This document shows, in pieces, positions 24,168 to 34,744 of a stretch of 64,000 nt of DNA. How positions within the stretch are numbered: position 1 is the first letter of the stretch; the number at the start of each line of letters is the position of its first letter. The stretch is from NCBI RefSeq assembly GCF_001999245.1, contig NZ_CP019630.1, positions 4,617,001 through 4,681,000 on the forward strand. Direction: 5' to 3'. The notes below the pieces were generated by a model that worked only from the letters and a program-made list of their open reading frames with translations, was not told the origin of the DNA and searched no databases. A program made the position numbers and the translations under genes. The DNA is from Roseibium algicola. GTDB lineage: Bacteria; Pseudomonadota; Alphaproteobacteria; Rhizobiales; Stappiaceae.

Positions 24168-25070
24168 CTACCGGATAAATGTGCCGTTCTGCAGTTCGGT
24201 TACCGCCTGAATCAGCTCCTGGCGGGTGTTCATCACAATGGGGCCGTGCCAGGCCACGGGTTCCTTGATCGGTGCACCGGAGACCAAAAGGAACCGGATG
24301 CCTTCCTCGCCTGCGTGAACGACGATCTCGTCGCCGGAGCCGAAGATCACCAGAGAACGGTTGCCGGTCTCGTCACGGATCTTCAGTTCCTCGCCGCCGA
24401 ATTCCTTTTCCGTCAGAACCCCGAACGGGTCGGACGCTCCTTCGAACGTGCCGGAGCCTTCGAAAATGTAGGCAAAGGTCTGCTTGTATGTGTCGACCTT
24501 GAAGCGTTTCTTGTGACCAGCCGGCACATGGATGTCGAGATACTGCGGATCGGCGGCGATACCGTCGACCGGGCCGCGCTTGCCCCAGAACTCGCCACAG
24601 ATGATTCGTGCGGAAGTGCCGTCGTCATCGGTTACAACCGGGATCTCTTTCGACGCGACATCCTGGTAGCGCGGTGCGGTCATCTTCAGCGAGGACGGCA
24701 GGTTCGCCCAGAGCTGGAAACCGTGCATGCGGCCATTGGCGTCGCCCTTTGGCATCTCCTGATGCATGATCCCGCGCCCGGCTGTCATCCACTGGACGTC
24801 GCCCGCACCCAGGTTGCCGCTGTTGCCCAGACTGTCGCCGTGTTCAACGGTGCCGGCCAGCACGTAGGTAATGGTTTCAATGCCGCGATGGGGATGCCAG
24901 GGAAAGCCCTTCAGATAGTCCTCGGGACGTTCGTTGCGGAAATCGTCCAGCAGCAGGAAAGGATCCAGCATTTCCGGATCCTGAAATCCGAACGCTCGCT
25001 CCAGCCGGACGCCGGCGCCTTCCATGGTTGATTGTGTGCTGCCGATGTGGGTTACGGGGCGGATGGACAT
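24168..25070 (-). CDS. Pirin family bicupin protein
   Basis: 300 residues. N-terminal pirin cupin with the metal-binding pattern FPWHPHRGIETITYVLAGTV, then HGDSLGN, the conserved DVQWMTAGRGIMHQEMP and FQLWANLP. The C-terminal cupin (VDTYKQTFAYIFEGSGTFEG, ending in EPVAWHGPIVMNT) is the pirin_C domain. The His residues for the metal are present. Bacterial pirins are cytoplasmic; quercetinase activity is known for some members. Here the substrate cannot be told. Confidence 0.93.
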   Translation of the reverse strand: MSIRPVTHIGSTQSTMEGAGVRLERAFGFQDPEMLDPFLLLDDFRNERPEDYLKGFPWHPHRGIETITYVLAGTVEHGDSLGNSGNLGAGDVQWMTAGRGIMHQEMPKGDANGRMHGFQLWANLPSSLKMTAPRYQDVASKEIPVVTDDDGTSARIICGEFWGKRGPVDGIAADPQYLDIHVPAGHKKRFKVDTYKQTFAYIFEGSGTFEGASDPFGVLTEKEFGGEELKIRDETGNRSLVIFGSGDEIVVHAGEEGIRFLLVSGAPIKEPVAWHGPIVMNTRQELIQAVTELQNGTFIR

Positions 25071-25315
25071 GACTTGGTTCCTGATGCGGATTGACTTTGA
25101 GGGAAAGATAGCGGCTCGCAGGGCAAAACCTAGTCTTGGCTCTGCAGACGCAGTGTTTCGAAAGACGAAACAGTGATGTCGTCAGCCGGATAAGGCCCGA
25201 CCGGACGGTGGCTTACGGCCAAAGGGTTGCATCTTGCGGACGGTCCGCCCACATGCAAGTGTGCACGCCTGTTTGGCCGTCTGGTCAAATCCCCAATTCC
25301 GAACCGGTTGAAACG

Positions 25316-26239
25316 ATGGCCCCGATACTTTCCGTACGCGACCTGGAAAAAACCTATGAAGGTGGCTTCCAGGCTCTCAAATCCGTGTCTCTGGATATCC
25401 AGCAAGGAGAGGTGTTTGCGTTGCTCGGGCCGAATGGCGCCGGCAAGACAACATTGATCAGCACGATTTGCGGCCTGGTGCGGCCGACCTCCGGCAGTAT
25501 TCACGTGTGCGGCCATGATGCCTTGAGCGAGTACCGCGCTGCCCGGCAGATGATCGGTCTGGTGCCTCAGGAGATGCCCACGGCTCCCTTCGAAATGGTC
25601 GGTGATACGGTCGCCTTCAGCCGCGGCCTGTTCGGCATGAAACCCGATCCGGCACGGATCGAGAGCATTCTCAAGGACCTGACGCTCTGGGAAAAGCGCA
25701 ACAACCCCATCATGGCCCTGTCCGGGGGCATGAAGCGCCGCCTGCTGGTCGCCAAGGCGCTGGCGCACGAGCCGAAGATCCTGTTCCTGGACGAGCCGAC
25801 AGCCGGTGTGGATGTGGAACTCAGGCACGACATGTGGCGCATCGTTGGGGAGCTCAAGCAGAAGGGCGTCACCATCATCCTGACCACACACTATATCGAG
25901 GAGGCCGAGGAAATGGCCGATCGTGTCGGGGTGATCAACAATGGTGAGATCATCCTCGTGGAAGAGAAGGCAGAGCTCATGCGCAAGCTCGGGCGCAAGT
26001 TGCTGTCGCTCAGCTTGACGGAGCCGCTCGTCGAGATCCCCGGCAGTCTTGCCCGCTACGATCTGAAGCTCGAGGATGACGGCCGCAGCCTGGTCTATAC
26101 CTACGATACCCAGGCTGACCGGACTGGCATCACATCGCTTCTGACCGATCTCTCCCAGTCTGGCGTGCGTTTTCACGATCTGCAGACGGATCAGTCGTCG
26201 CTCGAGGACATCTTCGTCGGTTTGGTCAGTCAGGGATGA
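25316..26239 (+). CDS. ABC-2 type exporter, ATP-binding subunit
   Basis: 307 residues from ATG 25316; the longer frame upstream is not coding-like. Walker [13 protein letters not shown] (38-46), signature [16 protein letters not shown], Walker [13 protein letters not shown], and [16 protein letters not shown]. The extended C-terminus ([26 protein letters not shown]) is of the drug/lipid exporter subfamily. The permease is encoded at 26735, after a GNAT gene lying between the two. Together they form a two-component exporter; the substrate is unknown. Confidence 0.94.
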   Translation: MAPILSVRDLEKTYEGGFQALKSVSLDIQQGEVFALLGPNGAGKTTLISTICGLVRPTSGSIHVCGHDALSEYRAARQMIGLVPQEMPTAPFEMVGDTVAFSRGLFGMKPDPARIESILKDLTLWEKRNNPIMALSGGMKRRLLVAKALAHEPKILFLDEPTAGVDVELRHDMWRIVGELKQKGVTIILTTHYIEEAEEMADRVGVINNGEIILVEEKAELMRKLGRKLLSLSLTEPLVEIPGSLARYDLKLEDDGRSLVYTYDTQADRTGITSLLTDLSQSGVRFHDLQTDQSSLEDIFVGLVSQG

Positions 26240-26246
26240 GGCGGCG

Positions 26247-26738
26247 ATGGACACCGGTTTCACCATTCGCAAGGCGACACTGGACGACTGCACGGCACTG
26301 ACGGACCTGTGCATGCGCTCCAAGCAGTCGAACGGCTATGACGATGCTTTCATGGCCATGTGCGCCGAAGAACTCAAGGTCCGCGACAGCTGGATCGAGG
26401 AGCACGATTTCTGGCTGGCGCAGGACGCAGGCGGTGAGCCCGTCGGCTGTATCCGGCTGTCCATGGAAGACGACGGTGAAACAGGGGAACTGGAGACCTG
26501 TTTTGTCGACCCTGCCTGGCAGGGACGCCGCGTCGGCCGGGCGCTGTTCGATGCGCTTTATGAAAGAGCGCGGAGCCTTGGTCTGGTGAGGATCGGTCTC
26601 GATGCGGATCCTTTTGCAGAACCTTTCTATGCCCGCATGGGCTTCAAGACCATTGGCCGGTCTCCATCCGGCTCGATCCCGGGGCGCACGTTGCCCCGAA
26701 TGGAACTCATTCTGATTTCGGGGCAGCAGGGCACATGA
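26247..26738 (+). CDS. GNAT N-acetyltransferase inside the ABC exporter operon
   Basis: 163 residues: [20 protein letters not shown] start, [20 protein letters not shown] with the acetyl-CoA loop QGRRVG, and [20 protein letters not shown], ending RTLPRMEL. It begins seven bases after the ATPase gene and overlaps the permease start by four bases, so it is translated within the exporter operon. The arrangement suggests that the exported compound, or one related to it, is acetylated (inference). Confidence 0.88.
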   Translation: MDTGFTIRKATLDDCTALTDLCMRSKQSNGYDDAFMAMCAEELKVRDSWIEEHDFWLAQDAGGEPVGCIRLSMEDDGETGELETCFVDPAWQGRRVGRALFDALYERARSLGLVRIGLDADPFAEPFYARMGFKTIGRSPSGSIPGRTLPRMELILISGQQGT

Positions 26739-27496
26739 ATTTCGAAGCGATCAAAGTCATCTACCTGGCCGAAATGGCCCGCACCCGCCGCACGATCATG
26801 CAGAGCATCATCTCGCCGGTGATTTCCACGGTGCTTTATTTCGTTGTCTTCGGGGCAGCCATCGGCTCTCGGATCTCCGAGGTCGACGGTGTCAGCTACG
26901 GCGCCTTCATCGTGCCCGGGCTGATCATGCTGTCCCTGATGACACAGAGCCTCTCCAACGCCTCCTTCGGCATCTATTTCCCGCGGTTTACGGGCACGAT
27001 CTTCGAGGTGCTGTCGGCGCCCGTGTCGTTCCTGGAAATCACCGTTGCCTATGTCGGGGCGGCGGCTACGAAGTCGATCCTGGTCGGGTTGATCATCCTG
27101 ATCACGGCGAGTTTCTTCGTTCCGCTGGAAATCCAGCACCCGGTCTGGATGGCAGCGTTCTTCCTCCTGACGGCCGTTACATTCGCCCTGCTCGGCTTCA
27201 TCATAGGCATCTGGGCCGACAATTTCGAAAAACTGCAGTTTGTGCCGCTGTTGATTGTCACGCCTCTGGCTTTTCTGGGCGGCAGCTTCTATTCCATCAA
27301 CATGTTGCCGGATATCTGGCAGAAGATCACGCTGATCAACCCGGTGGTCTACCTGATTTCCGGGTTCCGCTGGAGCTTCTATGGTCAGGCGGACGTCAGC
27401 CTTTGGCTGTCGCTGCTGGCAACGATGATCTTCCTCGGCGGTTCACTGGCCGTCATACATTGGATTTTCAAGACCGGATACCGCCTGAAGGCTTGA
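26735..27496 (+). CDS. ABC-2 type exporter, permease subunit
   Basis: 253 residues with six predicted membrane helices, the ABC2_membrane family. Typical wording: [49 protein letters not shown] [18 protein letters not shown], and [16 protein letters not shown]. Functions as a dimer with the ATPase at 25316. The start overlaps the GNAT stop (ATGA). Confidence 0.93.
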   Translation: MNFEAIKVIYLAEMARTRRTIMQSIISPVISTVLYFVVFGAAIGSRISEVDGVSYGAFIVPGLIMLSLMTQSLSNASFGIYFPRFTGTIFEVLSAPVSFLEITVAYVGAAATKSILVGLIILITASFFVPLEIQHPVWMAAFFLLTAVTFALLGFIIGIWADNFEKLQFVPLLIVTPLAFLGGSFYSINMLPDIWQKITLINPVVYLISGFRWSFYGQADVSLWLSLLATMIFLGGSLAVIHWIFKTGYRLKA

Positions 27497-27532
27497 GGTA
27501 TCCGGCCGAAACGCGAGTTTAAGAGAGCGGGA

Positions 27533-28420
27533 ATGCGTGCGTCTGTCCTTTTGAAGAAGGCTTCGATCTTCGTTCTGGCCGGGTTTCTGGCCGCCTGTCA
27601 GACGGGGCAGGGGCCAGCCCCGACGCCCGTTACAAGTGCAGCGCCTGCCGTTCAGACGGCACCTCTTCCTGCCGTTGCCTATGCGCCGGAAACGGCAGTT
27701 GAGCGCGGGTTCTCCGCGCTGGTGCTGAATGCGTCGACCGGCGAAGAGCTTTATGCGGTCGATGCGGATGCACCGCGGTATCCCGCTTCGCTGAGCAAGA
27801 TGATGACGCTCTACCTGCTCTTTGATGCGGTTTCGCAAGGGCGTTACACGCTTTCCACCCCCTTGAGCGTTTCGGCCAAGGCAGCATCGCAGCCGCCGGC
27901 AAAGATCGGCATCAAGGCAGGGTCGACCATCACGGTCGAGCAGGCGGCAAGGGCGCTTGCGGTCAAGTCGGCCAATGACGTCGCCATCGCCGTTGCCGAA
28001 AATCTGGCCGGAAGCGAAGCGGCCTTCGCCCGGCAGATGACGTCCCAAGCGCGGGCTCTTGGCCTGTCGCGTACCCGTTTCGTCAATGCCACGGGCCTGC
28101 CTGATCCCGCGCAGGTGTCGTCGGCGCGTGACATGGCAGTGCTTGGTCTCGCCCTGAAGCGGCGGTTCCCGCAATACGGCAGCTATTACCGGGCCAAGTC
28201 GTTCGACTACAACGGCCGCACCTTCCGGGCCACCAACAACCTGGTCGGCAAGGTTGCCGGTGTGGATGGTCTGAAGACGGGCTATATCCGCATGTCCGGC
28301 TACAATCTGGTCGCGACCGCCAACCGGGGCGGCAAGCGACTGATCGTCGTCGTCATGGGCGGGGCGAGCGAGGCGGCGCGGGACAAGGAAGTGACACGGC
28401 TGCTCGAAGCCTATTCCTGA
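27533..28420 (+). CDS. D-alanyl-D-alanine carboxypeptidase, lipoprotein
   Basis: Peptidase S11 that trims the terminal D-Ala from peptidoglycan pentapeptides. 295 residues. Lipobox LAAC with acylated Cys22, followed by a Pro/Ala-rich linker. Active-site motifs: SxxK (Ser86-Lys89 in PASLSKMM), SxN (Ser146-Asn148 in KSANDVA) and KTG (GLKTGY). The C-terminal PBP5 beta-domain is missing, as in short members. A lipoprotein anchor replaces the amphipathic helix. It follows the exporter by 36 bases; its 3' end overlaps the convergent GGDEF gene by ten bases. Confidence 0.93.
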   Translation: MRASVLLKKASIFVLAGFLAACQTGQGPAPTPVTSAAPAVQTAPLPAVAYAPETAVERGFSALVLNASTGEELYAVDADAPRYPASLSKMMTLYLLFDAVSQGRYTLSTPLSVSAKAASQPPAKIGIKAGSTITVEQAARALAVKSANDVAIAVAENLAGSEAAFARQMTSQARALGLSRTRFVNATGLPDPAQVSSARDMAVLGLALKRRFPQYGSYYRAKSFDYNGRTFRATNNLVGKVAGVDGLKTGYIRMSGYNLVATANRGGKRLIVVVMGGASEAARDKEVTRLLEAYS

Positions 28421-29598
28421 GCGGCCCGCAAAGGTTCGGCTGGTATTGCACCGGAAACCTTCTCGACAACCGAGACCCGATTGCGCCCGGTCCGTTTGGA
28501 CAGGTAGAGGCTCTCATCGACTGTCTTGAGCAATTCGGCTGACGGCAGCTGGCTGCCGTCGCCGTGATAGACACCTGCCGACGCCGTCAGATTGAAGTCC
28601 TGCGGTGCGAATTCGAACCGCAGGTGGGAAATGCGCTCGCGCAGGCGATCGGCAACCCGGAAGGCGTTCTCGCGCGAGATGGACGGCAGAAGCACCGCGA
28701 ATTCTTCGCCGCCGAGGCGGGCAAAGCAGTCGTTCTGGCGCAGATGCGCCTTCACTTCCGAACAGACCTTCACAAGCGCTTCGTCGCCTGCGACATGTCC
28801 GAACCTGTCGTTCACCTGCTTGAAGTGATCGAGGTCGAAGTGGACCAGACCGAAGTCGTCCTTCTGCGTTTCCTGCAGGAGGCTTTCCAGACGTGTCTGA
28901 AACTCTCTGCGGTTGAAGGCGCCGGTCAGGGGATCGCGCCGTGCCGCTTCCCGGTTCCGGTTCGCCACGAGCTCGAACGACAGTGCAAGGGAGAAAGCGC
29001 CGGTCAGACTGACGAAGACGAGTGCGCACATCAGGTGAATGTCGACAATCAGGTCGTCGATCATGCCTGGCCCTTGCGGGCCGCCGGAAACAAGTCCGTG
29101 CACCGTGCGCAGCACACCTTCGGCAGCCAGAAAGAAGAACGCCAGGATGAGGCCGATATTGGAAATCAGACCCCGGAACGGCCTTGAAGCGTAGACGGTA
29201 ATGGTTGCAACGGACAGCAGCGTGAACACCACGTTGGAGGCCATGTACGCAAGGGCGTAGTTGGAAAGCAGATATGCGCAGCCTGCGACGATGCTGTAGG
29301 CAAACGCGGGCGCGACAACATTGCTGAGCTTGCTCGGCATATCCGCCAGAAGGCGTGCCGCGTGCCAGTGACAGCCAAAACCGAGCAGCAACAGGGTGTT
29401 GGGGAGCAGATAGGCGACCAGGGGCGGCAGCATGCTGCTGAGCGCAAAGCAGATCAGAGACGACGCCAACAGGGTATTTGCAGCGGCCCAGCTTAACCAG
29501 TGAGCGCGTGGACTGGTCTGCAGGGAAATGGCCAGGAAGCAGATGGCAAAAATCGACAGCAGAAGCACATTTGCCGAAAAGAGTGTCGATAGATCCAT
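28411..29598 (-). CDS. Membrane-bound diguanylate cyclase (GGDEF)
   Basis: 395 residues from ATG 29598; a TTG directly before it is possible. The first about 210 residues are six or seven hydrophobic helices without a recognisable ligand domain. The GGDEF domain runs from RRDPLTGAFNRREF to the C-terminus, with FDLDHFKQVNDRFGHVAGDE and the active signature RLGGEEFAVLLP. No RxxD inhibitory site is apparent. It should produce cyclic di-GMP. Its end overlaps the convergent carboxypeptidase gene. Confidence 0.93.
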   Translation of the reverse strand: MDLSTLFSANVLLLSIFAICFLAISLQTSPRAHWLSWAAANTLLASSLICFALSSMLPPLVAYLLPNTLLLLGFGCHWHAARLLADMPSKLSNVVAPAFAYSIVAGCAYLLSNYALAYMASNVVFTLLSVATITVYASRPFRGLISNIGLILAFFFLAAEGVLRTVHGLVSGGPQGPGMIDDLIVDIHLMCALVFVSLTGAFSLALSFELVANRNREAARRDPLTGAFNRREFQTRLESLLQETQKDDFGLVHFDLDHFKQVNDRFGHVAGDEALVKVCSEVKAHLRQNDCFARLGGEEFAVLLPSISRENAFRVADRLRERISHLRFEFAPQDFNLTASAGVYHGDGSQLPSAELLKTVDESLYLSKRTGRNRVSVVEKVSGAIPAEPLRAAQE

Positions 29599-29601
29599 CA
29601 A

Positions 29602-29917
29602 GGCAGTCTCCGGAACCGGTTCCTCAATCTCACAAAGGATAGTGATTACGTTACGGGATAGGGTCTTGCAATCCGGTTAGCCGCGATAAAAAAACTTTTA
29701 TCAAATAGGGAACTCAACGCTTTGGTCCCGTTTACGATACCTGTGAAATTTGCGGAGGGAATACGGCATCTTTGGGGCGGCAGGGCGGTGGTGGTCGAGG
29801 GCCGCTTATTTATAACGCCTGCACCCGGATATCTATTTGACGACCAGCAGGAACCGGCAAAAAGAAACCCCGCTGTTGCCAGCGGGGTCTCGTTTCGGGT
29901 CGATGGGGCGAACCTTG
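29602..29917. other. Gap between GGDEF and ilvC genes
   Basis: 316 bases with no credible gene. It holds the ilvC terminator at its right end and presumably the GGDEF promoter; on the minus strand TTGCAA, 17 bases, TAATCA near 29650-29680 is one candidate. The stretch around 29685-29710 is AT-rich with runs of A and T. Confidence 0.4.
29860..29888 (-). terminator. Terminator of ilvC
   Basis: ACCCCGCT (29867-29874) pairs with AGCGGGGT (29881-29888) around GTTGCC. On the minus strand the stem is followed by TTCTTTTT, the expected U-run, 30 bases after the ilvC stop. Confidence 0.9.
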
Positions 29918-31686
<1,769 letters not shown>

Positions 31687-31717
31687 GTCTCAGGTCGGAT
31701 CGTTGATTGTCAGTAGG

Positions 31718-31736
31718 GAACCGTACGGTACGGTTC
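31718..31736. promoter_or_regulatory. TetR operator palindrome
   Basis: GAACCGTAC-G-GTACGGTTC, nine-base perfect arms around a single G, positions 31718-31736, just upstream of the TetR start at 31686. Typical size and symmetry of a TetR-family operator. Confidence 0.75.
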
Positions 31737-31956
31737 GGGTGGGGTTATGGCACCGGCGGCTGGGCAGGTCAAGGGTAATTTTGCACCTGTTTGGCGAACG
31801 TGCGCATCTGGGCAAGCACTCTGGAACGTGCGCTTCAAAGCGTGATCGGAGTAGACGTTTACGCTTACTTCAAGTTTGGCTTGCGTCTCGAAGAAATTGC
31901 GGATTAGATTTTCGTATTCAATTTTGTTGTCTTGTTTTTTCTTGGGTGCCTTTGAG

Positions 31957-32397
31957 ATGTTGACCATCAAAAAACTCATTGCCGGGCCGTTGTTGCTGGC
32001 CTTTCTTGTCTTGGCTGCCACCAGCGCAAACGCTGCACCTCGGGTAACCGCAAAGATCGATCTTTCCGAACAGCGGCTTTATTTGTACGTCGACGGGCGT
32101 TTGCGAAACAAATGGCCGGTTTCGACGGCACGCAAGGGATATCGCACACCAACGGGAAGCTGGCGCCCGACCCGGCTGGAACGCGACTGGCACTCGCGCA
32201 AGTACAACTGGGCACCCATGCCCTATTCGGTCTTCTTTCTCGGCGGATACGCCATACACGGCACCAACGATCTCAAGCGGCTGGGCCGTCCTGCCTCGCA
32301 CGGATGCATCCGGCTCCATCCCAAGAATGCCGCTCAGCTTTTCAATCTTGTGCGAAAGGTCGGCCGTGCCGACACGAGGATCGTGATCACGCGGTGA
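31957..32397 (+). CDS. L,D-transpeptidase (YkuD domain)
   Basis: Forms 3-3 peptidoglycan crosslinks or attaches proteins to peptidoglycan. 146 residues from ATG 31957, whose product starts with a clean signal peptide (MLTIKKLIAGPLLLAFLVLA, cleavage near ANAA); a frame starting at 31876 adds a second hydrophobic stretch and is less likely. YkuD motif: YAIHGTNDLKRLGRPASHGC with catalytic Cys followed by IRL. The domain is nearly the whole protein, with no peptidoglycan-binding module. Confidence 0.9.
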   Translation: MLTIKKLIAGPLLLAFLVLAATSANAAPRVTAKIDLSEQRLYLYVDGRLRNKWPVSTARKGYRTPTGSWRPTRLERDWHSRKYNWAPMPYSVFFLGGYAIHGTNDLKRLGRPASHGCIRLHPKNAAQLFNLVRKVGRADTRIVITR

Positions 32398-32539
32398 GTT
32401 GAGGGGGCAATTCATCCGTTGCTACCACCGGCCGTATTCATGAGCAGCCTGTGTGGGCACAGGTTGCATGGTTTTGGCGTGGCGGCTTACCCTTCAGGAA
32501 CTTTCTGGGTGATTCCCCTTCTGCCAAGCGGAGGCCATC

Positions 32540-33667
32540 GTGACCGCCTGCTCGAATTTCTGTCGATGCCTGTCAGCTGCCCTTGTGCTCTGCCTGTCGA
32601 TTTTTCTCGCGCTGCCGGCATTGGGGCAGACGGCGGAGGAGGACGACAATCCACCGCTGCCGGGCTCGCCGGTCAGCGTCGGCCTCTACATCAGCCCTCC
32701 TTTTGTCATGGAGGAAGAGCCGGGTGTCTATTCCGGCATGGCGGTGGACCTTTGGGAAGCACTGGCGCAGAAAAACGGAATTCTCTACGAATATCGGCTC
32801 TTCCCGACCATCCGGGAGCTGGTGGATGCAGCGGCGGACAAATCCATCGGTATTGCCGTCACCAACCTGACGATCACCCGCAAGCGCGCCGACAGGATCG
32901 ACTTTACCCAGCCCTGGTTCGATGCGGGCCTGCGCATTCTCGTGCCTGACAGTCAGGGAGCGAGTTTCAGCGAGGTGATAACGGGCCTGCAGGAATCCGG
33001 TTATCTGAGAGCCTATGGCTGGCTGGCGCTTGTGATCGTGTTTGCAACAGCTCTGATGACGCTGTTCGACCGGCGTTTCGACAAGAACTTTCCCCGGGGC
33101 TGGCCGGAAGGGGTGTCTGAGAGCTTTTATGCGGTCATGTCCGTGGTGACATCCGGCAAGGCACCTTCGCGCAAGAACCTGTTTGGTTGGCCAGGCCGCA
33201 TCTGGCAGGCGCTCTGGCTGGTCTGCGGCATTGCGGTGATGGCCTATGTGACCTCGTCGGTGACCAGCGTCATGACAACCCTATCGCTCACAAACCAGAT
33301 CAACAGTCTTGCCGATCTGCCGGGCAAGAGTATCGGCGTCTTCGCCGGCAGCGTGGCCGAGGAGTTCGCAGAAGCATCCGGTTGGTCGCACCGGTCATTT
33401 GACGACATCGAAGGTGCCGTCGCTGCTCTGCGCAATGATGAGATTGACGCTGTTGTGGGCGATGCGCCTGTCCTTGAGTATTACGCTCACAGTCACCCGC
33501 GGGCGAATGTCGAGGTGATCGGTCCGATCTTCGAACCGGACAAATACGGCTTTGCCCTTGCACACGGCAGTCCGTGGACACGGCCGTTGACGCTGGAATT
33601 GCTGACGGCGCATGAGACGGACATGATCGAGCAATTGCGCGTGCGCTACTTCGGCGACGAGCGCTAG
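32540..33667 (+). CDS. Prokaryotic glutamate-receptor-like ligand-gated channel subunit
   Basis: 375 residues from GTG 32540 (GCGGAGG five bases upstream). After a signal peptide (1-30), a periplasmic solute-binding domain is split as in ionotropic glutamate receptors: S1 (about 43-150), then TM1 (158-176), a pore-loop-like segment (SESFYAVMSVVTSGKAP, 193-208), TM2 (222-244), then S2 (256-370). Ligand residues typical of amino-acid-binding folds are present: Arg116 after TIT and Asp308 in VVGDAP. The potassium-filter TVGYG of GluR0 is not present. Predicted to form tetrameric channels gated by a small ligand, perhaps an amino acid. Confidence 0.82.
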   Translation: MTACSNFCRCLSAALVLCLSIFLALPALGQTAEEDDNPPLPGSPVSVGLYISPPFVMEEEPGVYSGMAVDLWEALAQKNGILYEYRLFPTIRELVDAAADKSIGIAVTNLTITRKRADRIDFTQPWFDAGLRILVPDSQGASFSEVITGLQESGYLRAYGWLALVIVFATALMTLFDRRFDKNFPRGWPEGVSESFYAVMSVVTSGKAPSRKNLFGWPGRIWQALWLVCGIAVMAYVTSSVTSVMTTLSLTNQINSLADLPGKSIGVFAGSVAEEFAEASGWSHRSFDDIEGAVAALRNDEIDAVVGDAPVLEYYAHSHPRANVEVIGPIFEPDKYGFALAHGSPWTRPLTLELLTAHETDMIEQLRVRYFGDER

Positions 33668-33677
33668 GAGCCATTCC

Positions 33678-34577
33678 CTAGAGCTGTGGCTGCGCGGCAG
33701 CCCTCAACCAGTCAACGACAATGGCGGCCGTTTCCCGGTTCCGACTGCGGTGCGACAGCACGGCATGATAGGCGTTGTTTGGCTGCAGCGGCGGCAGACC
33801 AGCAGGGACCAGCAGGCCGTTTTGTACGTGGTCACCGGTGATCGAGCGCCAGCCGAGCATGACCCCGTGACCCGACAAGGCCGCCTGGGTGGCCTGGACA
33901 TAGTTGGAAAACCGGAGGCCTTTGGCCGAACCGGCAGCCTTCTGCCCCGTGCGGGCAAGATACTCCTGCCAGGAAATCCAGCGGCGATCGCTGGTGTCCA
34001 CATGGATCAGAAAGGCTGACCCCAGGCTGCCGCCATCGGCGCGGATACGCTCGGCAAGGGAAGGGGCGCAGACGGGCTCAACCAGCTCGCGGAACATTTG
34101 TTCGACCATGCCGTCGTCCCAGCGGCCGTCCCCATAGCGCATGGCGATATCGGTCCCCTGGCCAAGCCGGGGGACCTCCTGCTGCGTGGTGTGAACGTTC
34201 ACCGGGATTTCCGGGTGGTCCAGATAAAACGCCTCAAGCCGGGGCATGAGCCAGTAGGTGGCGAAGCCGACGGTGCAGGCAACAGTGACAGAGGCACTGG
34301 CGGGATCGGCAAGTGTCTGGATGTCGTTCAGGGCTTCGCTCAGCCGTTCGCGGTTTTCGATCACTGCTTTCAGCAGGATCTCACCAGCGGCAGTGAGGCC
34401 GGCCGGCCTTGTGCTGCGATCGATCAGGGCGGTGCCGACGTGCTCTTCCAACTGTCGCAGGGACTGGCTGATCGCCGACATGGATACATTCAATTCGCCC
34501 GCCGCCGCCTTGGTGCCTCCCGCGCGTTGAACCGTCTCGAAGACGGTGAGCAGCCTGAGCGGGGGGAAGCGGAGCAT
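33678..34577 (-). CDS. LysR family regulator (GcvA-like)
   Basis: 299 residues from ATG 34577; a TTG four codons earlier is possible. N-terminal winged HTH: LRLLTVFETVQRAGGTKAAA, LNVSMSAISQSLRQLEEHVG. Effector domain of the GcvA type: ASVTVACTVGFATYWLMPRL, RYGDGRWDDGMVEQMF. Divergent from the dioxygenase-aldolase pair across 167 bases, so it probably controls that pair. The 3' end lies ten bases from the convergent channel gene. Confidence 0.92.
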   Translation of the reverse strand: MLRFPPLRLLTVFETVQRAGGTKAAAGELNVSMSAISQSLRQLEEHVGTALIDRSTRPAGLTAAGEILLKAVIENRERLSEALNDIQTLADPASASVTVACTVGFATYWLMPRLEAFYLDHPEIPVNVHTTQQEVPRLGQGTDIAMRYGDGRWDDGMVEQMFRELVEPVCAPSLAERIRADGGSLGSAFLIHVDTSDRRWISWQEYLARTGQKAAGSAKGLRFSNYVQATQAALSGHGVMLGWRSITGDHVQNGLLVPAGLPPLQPNNAYHAVLSHRSRNRETAAIVVDWLRAAAQPQL

Positions 34578-34590
34578 TTGTCTGTCCAAG

Positions 34591-34612
34591 TTAAGTGAAT
34601 GCTTAAGTTAAG
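34591..34612. promoter_or_regulatory. TTAAG-type dyad and repeat near LysR start
   Basis: TTAAG (34591-34595), TGAATG, CTTAA (34602-34606), then a further GTTAAG (34607-34612). Repeated TTAAG half-sites next to the LysR start could be a LysR-type binding region; a further AACTTAAG lies next to the dioxygenase start near 34728-34735. Confidence 0.4.
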
Positions 34613-34744
34613 TTTCGATTTTATCACCTTTCCAAATCGCCAGTGCAAGAGCAACTTCACAGAAAGTAACTGGAACGCAGCGCTTTGCAGTGACTTGTGT
34701 GAAGTGTCTGCAAGGCTGATGAGCTAAACTTAAGGACGGATCTG

